Part shown: positions 9,548-17,826 of the stretch, piece by piece
Position numbering within the stretch: the first letter of the stretch is position 1
Layout: each line of letters opens with the position of its first letter
The notes under the pieces: generated by a model
The model's input: the letters and a program-made list of their open reading frames with translations, nothing else
Told to the model about the DNA's origin: nothing
The model's database searches: none
NCBI GenBank assembly: GCA_020720045.1
Contig: DYPH01000007.1
Location: 1-64,000, forward strand
Direction: 5' to 3'
Origin: Sorangium cellulosum
GTDB taxonomy: Bacteria > Myxococcota_A > Polyangia > Polyangiales > Polyangiaceae
Length of the DNA: 64,000 nt
Position numbers and translations under genes: made by a program

Positions 9548-11152
9548 ATGCGTTCTTCGTTCGTGCTCGCCGCTTCGTCGCTTCTTGGCCTTCTCGCCGC
9601 GTGTGGCGCACCGCCGGCCCCAACCGGTCCGGTGTCGACGACGCCAAGCGCCCGTCCGTCGGCCTCGGCGGCCCCTTCTGTCGTCGTCGCGCCGAAGGCA
9701 CCGGAGCCGAAAATTGGCGTAATTGCAACCATTTCGGAGCAGGAAGGGGTCGACATCGACCACGGTCGTCCCGGCTCGGTCCTTACCCGTGGCGCCGATG
9801 GAAGCGTTCGCTTCGCGCACGGATTTCTCCGCGCCATCGCCCCCGCCGATGCCACGAAAGACTTCGTCGCCGAAAGCGTCGTCGCCGGCGCCCCCTACTC
9901 GCCGCTCTCCCTCAGTGCGGCGACGCTCGCCTGGGAAACCACGTTTTGGAATGCCCCTTTCGCCGCGCGCCCGCTCCTAACGCGTTGGGAGACGATTGAG
10001 CGCGTTGGCCAATTCGCCACCATTGCCGCTCTAGAAGGGGCGACCTGGAAGACGATCGGTACCGATATCGCCTACTTGTCCGTCGTTGAGTGCGCGGGGA
10101 CGGCGCTCACGATCCAGATTTCAACGCCGCGCCCGCTCGGCAATTGTTCCTTTGAAAATCCCGATTGCAAAATGGCGAAGGGGAAGCCGCCGGTATTCGT
10201 CGACGTTGCGACTCTTGCAGACCCGAAGAGCAAGGCTGTCGTCCCGGCGATCCCGAAGAATTTCTGCCCGGAAGGCCTCGTTGCCAACAAGCGCGGCGAT
10301 CTTTTTGTGACCGGGTACGACTGCGACCAGGATACTCCTCAATACGCCTATTACGCGCCGGGGGCGATGACGGCCACCGTCGTCGCATTGCCAGAAACTC
10401 GCGGAAATTCGAGCCTCGCGCTCACCGAATCCGGCACCCTCTATGTGGCCGCGAACGATCAGCTCCTCGCGGTCACCCCCGGCGCTGCGCCGCTTCCGGT
10501 GAAGGTTCCGACGCCGTCGGGCACGCTCTTTCACGCCATCGCCGTCGACCCCTCGGGTGCGCTTTGGGTTGCGACCCACGACGCTGAGGCCCCCGCGGGC
10601 GGGGTCTTTTCCCGGGCCGCCGCCCCGAACAGCCCGTTTGTCGCCATCGAAGGGCCGTGGAGTGCAAAGCATGCGCTCTGCACGGTTCTCGGCTTCGAGG
10701 TCTCCGATCCGAGCGATCCCGTGTTCCTCGGCCAGAACTGTTCAGTCACGAAACACGCCGTCGAGAATGGTGGAAACGGTACGATCGACATCCTGCGGAA
10801 GACGCTCCGCCCCGTGCCCCAGAAGCTCCCAAGCCTGCGCGAGCAAATCGCCGAATACGAAGGAAATCGTACGCGTACACCTGTGGAAGATGCTGCGAAG
10901 TGTCCGGAAAAATTGGCGACGGTGGTGATCCCCGTCGAAAAGAAAGCCGATGCTGAGGCCCTCGTGAAGAAGGCTAAAAAGACAGAAGAATTGGAAGTGA
11001 AAGCGGCGCGGATCGGCGGAAAACCGGCGTTGGCCGTCTTCTCCCAGTTCGATGCCGGAAACTACGCGCCGAAGGGGGCGAATGCCCTCAAGAAGCTCTT
11101 CGCGCCGACCGGCGCGACCCTTGTCTGCGGCGTCCCGGTACCGACCGAGTGA
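9548..11152 (+). CDS. Secreted lipoprotein, paralog of the 6773 gene
   Basis: The 534-residue product has a clear lipoprotein signal with lipobox LAAC (C19) and a short Pro/Ser/Ala-rich tether. Its body aligns end to end by eye with the 6773 gene: VDIDHGRPGSVLTRGADG, FCPEGLVANKRGDLFVTGYD, CPEKLATVVIPVEKKADA and a final GATLVCGVPVPTE. Shared cysteines (for example in NC..CK and CPE) suggest conserved disulfides outside the cytoplasm. The gene is divergent from the pentaheme cytochrome with 51 bp between starts, so a shared control region is plausible. It ends 63 bp before rbfA. Function unknown; a role near the cytochrome at the cell envelope is inferred from context only. Confidence 0.82.
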   Translation: MRSSFVLAASSLLGLLAACGAPPAPTGPVSTTPSARPSASAAPSVVVAPKAPEPKIGVIATISEQEGVDIDHGRPGSVLTRGADGSVRFAHGFLRAIAPADATKDFVAESVVAGAPYSPLSLSAATLAWETTFWNAPFAARPLLTRWETIERVGQFATIAALEGATWKTIGTDIAYLSVVECAGTALTIQISTPRPLGNCSFENPDCKMAKGKPPVFVDVATLADPKSKAVVPAIPKNFCPEGLVANKRGDLFVTGYDCDQDTPQYAYYAPGAMTATVVALPETRGNSSLALTESGTLYVAANDQLLAVTPGAAPLPVKVPTPSGTLFHAIAVDPSGALWVATHDAEAPAGGVFSRAAAPNSPFVAIEGPWSAKHALCTVLGFEVSDPSDPVFLGQNCSVTKHAVENGGNGTIDILRKTLRPVPQKLPSLREQIAEYEGNRTRTPVEDAAKCPEKLATVVIPVEKKADAEALVKKAKKTEELEVKAARIGGKPALAVFSQFDAGNYAPKGANALKKLFAPTGATLVCGVPVPTE

Positions 11153-11215
11153 GGAAAGTCGCGGCGGAATACTGCCGTTCGTGACGCAGCCGCGGCGACG
11201 CGCTACGAGGCGCGC

Positions 11216-11584
11216 GTGGCGAACGAGAACAAACGAAGCACGCGTGTGGCAGAACGAATGAAGGAGGAGCTCGCGCTTCTCCTCTTGAGCGAAGTATCGG
11301 ACCCGGCCCTACGCGGCGTGCTCGTGTCGGAGGTCCAGGTCACCGACGACTGCCGATTCGGTCGTATTTACTTTCGTTTCCTCGATGGGCTCGCCCCCGA
11401 GTCGCGACGTAAGGAGTGCCAGGACGGCTTCCGCCGTGCCTACGGCTTCCTCCGGCGCGAGCTCGGCACTCGCCTCCAACTCCGCGTCGCTCCCGATCTT
11501 CGCTTCCTCTACGACGAGGGGCAGGACGCCCGCCTCCGCGTCGACGCGCTCCTCGATGAAGTGAAACGCGACTTGAAAGGGTGA
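11216..11584 (+). CDS. rbfA: Ribosome-binding factor A
   Basis: This 122-residue protein is RbfA, a cold-shock-associated factor that binds the 30S subunit and helps mature 16S rRNA. Family features are the opening MANENKRSTRVAERMKEELA, the strand VSDPALRGVLVSEVQVTDD, and the KH-like end LRVAPDLRFLYDEGQDA. The start is GTG 11216, preceded by ACGAGG. Its normal place directly behind infB is interrupted here by two lipoproteins and a cytochrome gene, and truB does not follow. No dedicated promoter was identified. Confidence 0.92.
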   Translation: MANENKRSTRVAERMKEELALLLLSEVSDPALRGVLVSEVQVTDDCRFGRIYFRFLDGLAPESRRKECQDGFRRAYGFLRRELGTRLQLRVAPDLRFLYDEGQDARLRVDALLDEVKRDLKG

Positions 11585-11680
11585 TGTGCCCCTGGCACGT
11601 GCTGGCACAACGTCGGCGGCGCGCAAGTCCTTGTAATTCCTCGCGTGCTTGCTGGTACGGCCTGTGATGCGTCGATGGGC

Positions 11681-12757
11681 ATGCACGCATCCCGCAGCCT
11701 CGCCCCCCTGTTCCTTTCGATCCTTGCATCGCCGTTTTTCGCGCTCGCGTGTGGCGACGTCGTCACGGTCGAGGGGGGCGGCGATGCCGCGACGCCGGCC
11801 GACGCGCGCGCCGACGGCGATGCGCCCGACGCCACGCCGGGGACCGACGCCGACGTCCCCGACGGGCCGATCATCACATTCCCCCCCTGCGTGAGCGGGA
11901 CGATCGCCGACGAGGCGAAGTGGTGTTGCGATGCCAATTCGGACCCGAACTGCGGCGTCTCAAACGGCGGAGACGCGTGCGCCATCGACTGTCAGCGCGT
12001 CTGCTCCGCGCTCACGGGACCATCCATCGATGCCTTCAGCTGCTACCGCAGCGCCGACGGCGACGGCGGAACCACGATTCAGTACTTGTGCGGGGCGTGC
12101 GGCGTCGGGCGCATTCCGGAGGGGCTCGCCGCCTGCGCGGAGGGGGAGACCGTTGGCGAGCGCCTCGCGTTCCAGGCCTACTACGAAGCGGCGTCAGTAT
12201 TCGCCTTTCAAGACCTTGCCGCCACGCTCCGCACCGCAGTCGGGACGGGGGCGGCGGAGTGCGCCGGGCTCGCGGCGCGCGCTGAGAGAGCTGCTGGCGA
12301 AGAGACCGTGCATTCTGCATCGATGGCCGCCCTCGCCACACGGTACGGTGTCGTCGCGCCCCGGCCGGAACGCCCACGTGTGTCGAGGCGGGAAATGATC
12401 GAACTTGCACGTGAAAATGCCGTCGAGGGTTGTGTCCGCGAGACCTACGGAGCCCTCGTCGCGGCCCATCAGGCACGGTTTGCGACCCGGGCCGACCTGC
12501 GTCTCGCTTTCGCGGCGATCGCCGCCGACGAGGCCTCCCACGCGTCCCTCTCTTGGGATCTCCACGCCTATTTCTGCTCAGTCCTCGGCCCCTCCGTTGC
12601 GGCCGAGCTCGATGCCGCCCGCGAGGCAGCTTTCGAAGCATTTGCGACGGATGCCGCTAACCGAACGGAATCGTTTACCGATCGCGTGCTTGGAATCCCG
12701 CGGGGTCGTCGTGCGGTCGCGCTCGTCGCGGCGCTCCGTCAGTCACTTGCTGCGTGA
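11681..12757 (+). CDS. Lipoprotein with ferritin-like di-iron domain
   Basis: About 358 residues start with a signal ending in FFALAC (C24), an acceptable but atypical lipobox. An Asp/Ala/Pro-rich tether to about residue 62 and a Cys-rich segment (about 70-152, including WCCD and CGACG) follow. The C-terminal half is a four-helix ferritin-like domain with the expected ligand pattern: E169 (YYEAASVFAF), E208-x-x-H211 (EETVH), E249/E254, and E284-x-x-H287 (DEASH). A di-iron centre outside the cytoplasm is therefore likely; the activity (iron storage, oxidase or another) cannot be read from sequence. ATG 11675 is an equally good start. It is downstream of rbfA but unrelated to it. Confidence 0.8.
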   Translation: MHASRSLAPLFLSILASPFFALACGDVVTVEGGGDAATPADARADGDAPDATPGTDADVPDGPIITFPPCVSGTIADEAKWCCDANSDPNCGVSNGGDACAIDCQRVCSALTGPSIDAFSCYRSADGDGGTTIQYLCGACGVGRIPEGLAACAEGETVGERLAFQAYYEAASVFAFQDLAATLRTAVGTGAAECAGLAARAERAAGEETVHSASMAALATRYGVVAPRPERPRVSRREMIELARENAVEGCVRETYGALVAAHQARFATRADLRLAFAAIAADEASHASLSWDLHAYFCSVLGPSVAAELDAAREAAFEAFATDAANRTESFTDRVLGIPRGRRAVALVAALRQSLAA

Positions 12758-12806
12758 GCGCACGATCCCGCTTCCCATTCGCCGCGGGGCCGATCACACT
12801 CGCGCG

Positions 12807-13853
12807 ATGCGACGTGTGACGATTGCGAAGGCGGGGGGCTACGATAGACTCCAGTTTGAAACGGTTCCGACGCCGCCCCCCGGTCCCGGCGAAATCTCCG
12901 TGACCACCGAAGCCATCGGCGTGAACTATGCCGATGGCATCATCCGCATGGGGCTCTACGCAAGCGCCAAAGAGTACGTCGGTTGGCCGATTACCCCTGG
13001 TTTCGAGTTCGCCGGAAAAGTGGCAGCGCTTGGCGCCGGAACTTCGGGGTTTTCTATCGGAGATCGAGTCTTTGGAGTTACGCGTTTCGGAGGATACGCC
13101 TCTCACGTCGTCGTCCCTCAAACGCAACTGTTCTTGATTCCGCCGGGGATAAGTGCCCAAGAAGCGGCTGCATTTCCGACGGTCTTTCTAACGGCCTGGT
13201 ACGCCCTCGAAGAGCTCGCCCGGCCCCGCCCGGGGGCGAAAGTGCTCATTCACTCGGCGGCGGGGGGTGTCGGTTCGGCGCTCGTGCAGCTTGCGCTGAG
13301 GCGGGGCTGTGAGGTCGTCGCTGTCGTCGGCGGCGCGGCCAAAGTTGGCGCTGTCGTCGGCCTCGCCGGGGAACATGCCGAGCGCCTGCGCGTGATCGAC
13401 AAAGGAAACGAGGATTTGTGGCCCACCGCCGCGCTCCTCGCGCCCGGCGGTTTCGACGCGATCTTTGATGCGAACGGCGTCGAGACGCTGCATGCAAGTT
13501 ACAGTCATTTGGCGAAGCCGGGGCGCCTAGTGATCTACGGTTTCCACTCGATGCTGCCGCGTGGCGGCGGAAAGCCGAACTGGCTCCGGTTGGCCGCCGG
13601 TTGGCTGCGCACGCCGCGCTTCAATCCGCTCGCAATGACCAACGCCAATGCGAGCGTCCTCGCCTTCAACCTCTCCTATTTGTTTGAACATCAAGAAGTC
13701 CTTGCCGAGGGAATGGCGTCGCTCCTACCGTTGTTCGCGAGCGGAGCACTGACGTTCCCTGCACTCACGCCCTTCCCCTTTGAAAACGTCGCCGATGCGC
13801 ACGCAGCGCTCGAAGCGGGAAGAACGATTGGGAAGGTCGTTTTGACGCTTTGA
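12807..13853 (+). CDS. Medium-chain dehydrogenase/reductase, quinone oxidoreductase-like
   Basis: The 348-residue enzyme belongs to the MDR superfamily, closest in look to the zinc-free quinone oxidoreductase/VAT-1 group. It has the N-terminal GroES-like fold (VTTEAIGVNYADGIIRMG, PGFEFAGKV, GDRVFG) and a Rossmann domain with SAAGGVGSALVQLAL near residues 148-162. A long insertion with GGGKPNWLRLAAGW before the end resembles VAT-1 homologs. No structural or catalytic zinc cysteine cluster is seen. The likely reaction is NAD(P)H-dependent reduction of an enone or quinone; the substrate is unknown. The gene is followed after 16 bp by a membrane protein, so the two may be co-transcribed. Confidence 0.85.
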   Translation: MRRVTIAKAGGYDRLQFETVPTPPPGPGEISVTTEAIGVNYADGIIRMGLYASAKEYVGWPITPGFEFAGKVAALGAGTSGFSIGDRVFGVTRFGGYASHVVVPQTQLFLIPPGISAQEAAAFPTVFLTAWYALEELARPRPGAKVLIHSAAGGVGSALVQLALRRGCEVVAVVGGAAKVGAVVGLAGEHAERLRVIDKGNEDLWPTAALLAPGGFDAIFDANGVETLHASYSHLAKPGRLVIYGFHSMLPRGGGKPNWLRLAAGWLRTPRFNPLAMTNANASVLAFNLSYLFEHQEVLAEGMASLLPLFASGALTFPALTPFPFENVADAHAALEAGRTIGKVVLTL

Positions 13854-13869
13854 AACTGCGAGGAGAAGT

Positions 13870-14856
13870 ATGTCGACGCCGTCCCCCGTCCCGCTCGCGC
13901 GCCGCTCGGAACCTTTGCGAACCGTCGCTGCCGCCGGGGCCCTCGGCTTCGCCGCCTGCGTGTTGGCTGGATTTAGTCTGGTCGACGTCCGCTTTGGTAC
14001 GGCGCTTGGGGCTTCGACGGCGATCCTCGCCTGGTTTTGGCTACGCCTCGGGGCGCGAACGCCGGAGAATGCCCCCGGCGAGAAGATCTACTTGGCGAAG
14101 CTTCCTCCGCTTCTACGTCTCGGTGTCGGTGCGGCCGTGTTCGGAATGCTCAATGGCGGTTTCGCCGGTGCTGCGATGCTTCTTGGCGACGCCAATCTCG
14201 GCGACGCCCATCCCGAGCGACTGAATGATGTAGTTCTGACGATCTTAGGGGGTTTTGCGCTCGGAACGACCTTCGGCGCAATGATTTGGATCCCGGCAGC
14301 CACCATCGCATTCTTGACGTACGGATTGCCGCTTTGGTGGGCGAGTTCAAAGATGCCATCGAAACGCGCAGATGCCGTCGATGCCTCGCTCCGCGTTGCC
14401 CACGGGATCATGGTCGTGCCTGCGCTCTTCGCGTTCTTCATCGCCTTGGCTGCGCTCGGGAACGGGCTTGGGGCGGCGCCGTCAGGGGCAGCACATGCGC
14501 CCGGCCTCGCGCATGTGCTGGTTACGCTTCTGGTTACGCTCGGTGCGATCCTCGTCCCTGCCTTTGCCGGCGCGGCCGCTCATCGTCGCCTCACCGTGCG
14601 CCGCGCGCTCCTCGCCCGCGCCCTCGGCGGGGACCCGTCGGTCCGCCTCGTCCCGATTTCCGAGAGCGAATTCCGCGACCCGGACGCCGCCACGGTAGGG
14701 CCTGGTACCGTCCCGACCCACGTTCTCGTTCGCATTTCATCGAACGAGGCGAACTACCGTATCTCCGCGGAAACCCACGAAGAACTGGCGATCTACTGCG
14801 ACGCCACCGGTAGCGGGGAACGCCCGCAAGCTCCGCCCGTCGTGCCGGCCCGCTAG
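13870..14856 (+). CDS. Uncharacterised multi-spanning membrane protein
   Basis: This 328-residue protein starts at ATG 13870 behind GAGGAGAAG. About six hydrophobic segments are visible: near 20-38, 42-58, 82-106, 120-155, 177-198 and 213-235. The last 80 residues are soluble and contain VRLVPISESEF and THVLVRISSNEANYRISAETHEELAIY, a compact domain I do not recognise. It follows the oxidoreductase closely and converges with the lipoprotein gene at 14866 with 9 bp between stops. No function is proposed. Confidence 0.75.
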   Translation: MSTPSPVPLARRSEPLRTVAAAGALGFAACVLAGFSLVDVRFGTALGASTAILAWFWLRLGARTPENAPGEKIYLAKLPPLLRLGVGAAVFGMLNGGFAGAAMLLGDANLGDAHPERLNDVVLTILGGFALGTTFGAMIWIPAATIAFLTYGLPLWWASSKMPSKRADAVDASLRVAHGIMVVPALFAFFIALAALGNGLGAAPSGAAHAPGLAHVLVTLLVTLGAILVPAFAGAAAHRRLTVRRALLARALGGDPSVRLVPISESEFRDPDAATVGPGTVPTHVLVRISSNEANYRISAETHEELAIYCDATGSGERPQAPPVVPAR

Positions 14857-14865
14857 ACCACGGCG

Positions 14866-15471
14866 TCAACGCAGGCGCGTCACGTACCAGGCCCCCTTCC
14901 ACGAAGTCAGCTCGGCGAGAGCGAGCGTCTTGGTGTGGCCTTCCGCCATGTAGTAGAGCTTTGAGTGCTTGACGCGCCAAGTGGGTGATTTTAGCTCTTT
15001 TTTCTTGGCGGCCGTGTGGACGATGTTCTTCCCGAGCTCGAAAGAGCTGAAGGTCGAACGATCGATCCCCTTGGTTTTGTGGAGCTTGTGGATCGACTTG
15101 TCGAAGCTTGCTTTGACCTTGGTGTCCCAGGCTTTTCCAGGGTCTTTCGCGTCGGCGAAGTCGACGTAGCCCTTACGGGGAAACAGGACGTCCTGGGCGA
15201 GTTCTGGCTGGTCCTGAGCGATCGCCTCAAGCAGGTGCTTCATCCGAGCATCAAGTTCGTCGCTCGCCGCTGGCGGAATGTTGGCGTCGTCGCTTGGGGT
15301 GACGGCCGCCCCATGCGACGGAAGCTCGATGGCACCTGCGTCGCTCGCGGCCACGACAGCGCCGTCGAGGCCGCCGTCGCCGTCGCCGGGCGCCCCCTTC
15401 TTGCAACCGAGCACCACCGTTGCCGCCGCACAAACCAGTGCAGCGACCCGCAATCGCGCGAAAACAGACAT
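14866..15471 (-). CDS. Small lipoprotein of unknown function
   Basis: The 201-residue product has a lipoprotein signal (hydrophobic to about residue 22, lipobox VLGC, C23) followed by KKGAPGDGDGG and an acidic, disordered tether. The C-terminal half, from about residue 75, is a compact domain with DVLFPRKGYVDFADAKDPGKAWDTK split over two helices and KSPTWRVKHSKLYYMAEG near the end. This resembles domains seen in other delta-like lipoproteins, but I cannot name a family. It ends convergently with 13870-14856 and starts 2 bp downstream of the serA-like stop, so it is probably in that operon. Confidence 0.75.
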   Translation of the reverse strand: MSVFARLRVAALVCAAATVVLGCKKGAPGDGDGGLDGAVVAASDAGAIELPSHGAAVTPSDDANIPPAASDELDARMKHLLEAIAQDQPELAQDVLFPRKGYVDFADAKDPGKAWDTKVKASFDKSIHKLHKTKGIDRSTFSSFELGKNIVHTAAKKKELKSPTWRVKHSKLYYMAEGHTKTLALAELTSWKGAWYVTRLR

Positions 15472-15473
15472 GT

Positions 15474-16700
15474 TCAGGCGAGGTTCGGGAGGGTCACAAC
15501 GTCGATGTGCAGCACTTCATCGAAGGCGCGAATCTCGGCGAGGCACCCCTCGCTCGGCCGGGTGACGAGCCGGAGCCGCGCCGTCGAGGCGACGCCCCCT
15601 TCGAAGACGGTGTTGGTGACCTCTTCGACGTTGATCCCGTGGCGCTTGATGACCGCGAGGACATTCGCGAAGGTTCCGACTTTGTCGACCATCCGAATGA
15701 CCATCTGAAATTTCGCGTGGCGAGCGTTCGTCACGTTCACAACGTTCGGGACCGTCCCCTCCTGGAGGAAATGGCGGATCACCCGGACGGTCTCGCTCGC
15801 GATGACGAACTGGGCCTGGTCGGTCGACGCCGCAATGTGCGGAGTTCCGTAGACAAATCCGCCCGTGGCCGTCGCTGGCGCATCGAACAGGTCGGTCGCG
15901 TATTCCTTCTTCCCACCCTTCGGTTCGTCCGGATAGACGTCGACCGCGGCGCGAATCCCCTTTTCGCGAACGGCGCGGCGAAGTTCCGTGTAGTCTACAA
16001 GGCCGGCTCGGGCGAGGTTCAGGAAGAGGGCCCCCTTCGGAAGCGCATCAAAAACGTGCTTGCCGACGATGTTCGCCGTGCGGTCGCTGAGTGCAAGATG
16101 GACGGAGAACGCGTCGCTCTTCTTGGCGAGGTCCTCGATGCTCGTCGCATGCTGGACGCCGAACTCGGCGGCACGATTTGCGCCGAGGCCGCGGCTCCAA
16201 ACGACCGGAATCATTCCAAAACCCTTCGCACGCGCCGCGACTTCGCGGCCGATCGCACCGAAGCCGGCGATCCCCAAACGGCGCCCCGCGAGCCCCTCCG
16301 CTTTCGCGTATTCGGTGCGCTCCCAACGACCTTCGCGGAGAGACCGCACGGCGTCGGGGATGCGGCGGTCGAGCGCGATGAGCATGCCGAGGGCGAGTTC
16401 GGCGACCGCGGAAGCGTTCTTGCCCGGGCAGTTGGCGACGTAGATGCCGCGACGGCTTGCGGCTGCGACGGCGATCGTCTGCGTTTCGGTACCCGCGCGA
16501 ACGATCAGATTGAGATGTTTCGCGTGTTCAATCGCTGTTTCGGTGACTTCCGTCGACCGAACAACAAGAATACCGACGCCGTCCAGCTTCGTTTCGAGGG
16601 TCTCCTTCGTCAGCTCGGGCTCGTAGACGACCTCCACAGGGAGGGTCCGGAGTTCTTCAATGGCCTTGGGGTGGAGCTTATCGGCGATGAGGAGACGCAT
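15474..16700 (-). CDS. serA: D-3-phosphoglycerate dehydrogenase-like protein with ACT domain
   Basis: About 408 residues match a SerA-type D-2-hydroxyacid dehydrogenase, which makes 3-phosphohydroxypyruvate, the first step of serine synthesis. The NAD-binding GFGAIG is at 146-151. The catalytic triad positions are R231 in LNLARAGLVD, E259 in YPDEPKG and H288 in GTPHIAAST. A C-terminal ACT domain from about residue 325 (MVIRMVDKVGTFANVLAVI) suggests feedback control by serine, as in known SerA proteins. The usual VDNID segment after the substrate loop RAGT is replaced, so another 2-hydroxyacid substrate is possible. ATG 16700 is preferred over an upstream in-frame TTG. Confidence 0.85.
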   Translation of the reverse strand: MRLLIADKLHPKAIEELRTLPVEVVYEPELTKETLETKLDGVGILVVRSTEVTETAIEHAKHLNLIVRAGTETQTIAVAAASRRGIYVANCPGKNASAVAELALGMLIALDRRIPDAVRSLREGRWERTEYAKAEGLAGRRLGIAGFGAIGREVAARAKGFGMIPVVWSRGLGANRAAEFGVQHATSIEDLAKKSDAFSVHLALSDRTANIVGKHVFDALPKGALFLNLARAGLVDYTELRRAVREKGIRAAVDVYPDEPKGGKKEYATDLFDAPATATGGFVYGTPHIAASTDQAQFVIASETVRVIRHFLQEGTVPNVVNVTNARHAKFQMVIRMVDKVGTFANVLAVIKRHGINVEEVTNTVFEGGVASTARLRLVTRPSEGCLAEIRAFDEVLHIDVVTLPNLA

Positions 16701-16760
16701 GGTGCGGCCGCGCAAGCTATCGGAAAACGGGTGCGTTTCGGGCAGAATTGCGCGCGAGAC

Positions 16761-17291
16761 CTACCGCGCTCCGTCCGTTCGCGAAATTTCGCGCGGGGAT
16801 GCCGGGGCGCGCTTGCCGCCAACGTTGAAGAAAAGCTCCCCGTCGTCTTCGAAGAGCCACGGGGCGAGGCCGTTTTGGGCGTGACGCTCGAATTTGGCGA
16901 GCGTCTCTGCCTCGGTACCGCGCTTGATAAAAATGTAGAGTGCATCTGTTGCCGGCTTGCTGCGCAAGAACTCGGGAAGAAACGGCTCCGTGGTGCCGTC
17001 GGACAGCATGATCATGGGGGCTCCGTCCCCCCCGACACCGATTGCGCGAACGAAAAAAGCGACGTCGACGACGGTGAAGTAGGTCCAGTCGTAGCCATTC
17101 GACAGGATCCAGCGCCCATCGTCCGGGTGACGCCGAATCCACGTATGGAACGCGGCCTCCATGCGTCCTGCGCCAAACAGCTCGTCGTCGTGGCGAAAGT
17201 GCCCGTCGGCGTCGAGAACGATTGTGCTTTCGCGACTGCGGCCCGGCGGAGGGGGGAGCTGAAAATAGGCGGGATCGTCGGAAGGGCGCAT
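16761..17291 (-). CDS. DUF1285-like small protein
   Basis: The 176-residue frame beginning MRPSDDPAYFQLPPPP has the look of DUF1285 proteins: a strand IVLDADGHFRHDDELF, then RMEAAFHTWIRRHPDDGRWIL, followed by TVVDVAFFVRAIGV and LMSDGT-like strands. These are two stacked beta domains of unknown function found in Proteobacteria. Codon use in this frame (third-position G/C) is better than in the overlapping frame that runs to 17463. It lies 60 bp upstream of serA on the same strand. A large imperfect palindrome sits just beyond its start. Confidence 0.6.
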   Translation of the reverse strand: MRPSDDPAYFQLPPPPGRSRESTIVLDADGHFRHDDELFGAGRMEAAFHTWIRRHPDDGRWILSNGYDWTYFTVVDVAFFVRAIGVGGDGAPMIMLSDGTTEPFLPEFLRSKPATDALYIFIKRGTEAETLAKFERHAQNGLAPWLFEDDGELFFNVGGKRAPASPREISRTDGAR

Positions 17292-17323
17292 CGTATCTGG
17301 CTAGCGAAGTCCTCGCAAAAAGG

Positions 17324-17445
17324 GCAGCTGCATCCGTGCTCGCCGTTTCCTCACCGCCTACGGAGGTTCCGGGCGGACGCGCAGCTGCTCGTCCCCCGGG
17401 AACCGCCACCGGCGGTCGCGAAACGGCGTGCACGGACGGAGCTGC
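17324..17445. repeat. 122-bp imperfect palindrome
   Basis: The sequence is self-complementary around CAGCTG at 17382-17387. Each arm is about 61 nt and by hand about three quarters of positions pair, including GCAGCT/AGCTGC at the outer ends and CGCCGTTTC/GAAACGGCG within. It lies between the divergent genes at 16761-17291 and 17827. It could be a mobile palindromic element, a folded RNA signal, or a remnant of inverted duplication. Confidence 0.65.
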
Positions 17446-17749
17446 TCGTCCGCTTCTAGCCACTCACCGGGGCGGACGGGATCGATGCTTGCGTCAACAC
17501 TTGCGAGACTCTAACGCGCCAGCGGCAAAGATACTGGCGATTCTCTTTGTGACTTCCCCGTGTGCGCGGGGCCCGAACAGGAACTGTCGCGGCTCCGCAA
17601 CAAGCGCCGTTCTGGTACCTCACACTCGGGCAATCAGGAGCCGTTTTTCAAACTTTTCTGCGGGCAAGCGTGGTATTGGCGCTCCGCCAAGAGTCTGACA
17701 TCGTCTCCGCCCGGTCGCCGGCCGGTGGGCGTCGCTAAATCAGAACGAA
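17446..17749. other. Intergenic stretch without recognisable features
   Basis: Together with flanking sequence this is part of a 535-bp gene-free gap (17292-17826). I see no tRNA, convincing ORF or terminator here. Base composition is slightly less GC-rich than in neighbouring genes. Confidence 0.5.
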
Positions 17750-17778
17750 TTTTTCGGCGAGTTTCATTCAAGTAAAAT
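17750..17778 (+). promoter_or_regulatory. Candidate promoter for the cysteine-repeat gene
   Basis: A good -10 element, TAAAAT (17773-17778), is preceded by only a weak -35 (TTTTTC at 17750-17755) at 17-nt spacing. It would give a leader of about 40 nt before the ATG at 17827. Confidence 0.35.
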
Positions 17779-17826
17779 GCCCTCCGTTTGGGGGCACTCT
17801 ACCCCATAAGTGCACTGAGGAAGACC

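Noticed and set aside
15420-17459. 679-residue plus-strand open frame opposite serA and the DUF1285-like gene
   Set aside because: The opposite frames encode conserved motifs (Rossmann fold, ACT domain); this one does not.
16717-17463. 248-residue minus frame overlapping the DUF1285-like gene
   Set aside because: It reads through the palindrome and has no domain; the 176-residue frame fits the family better.
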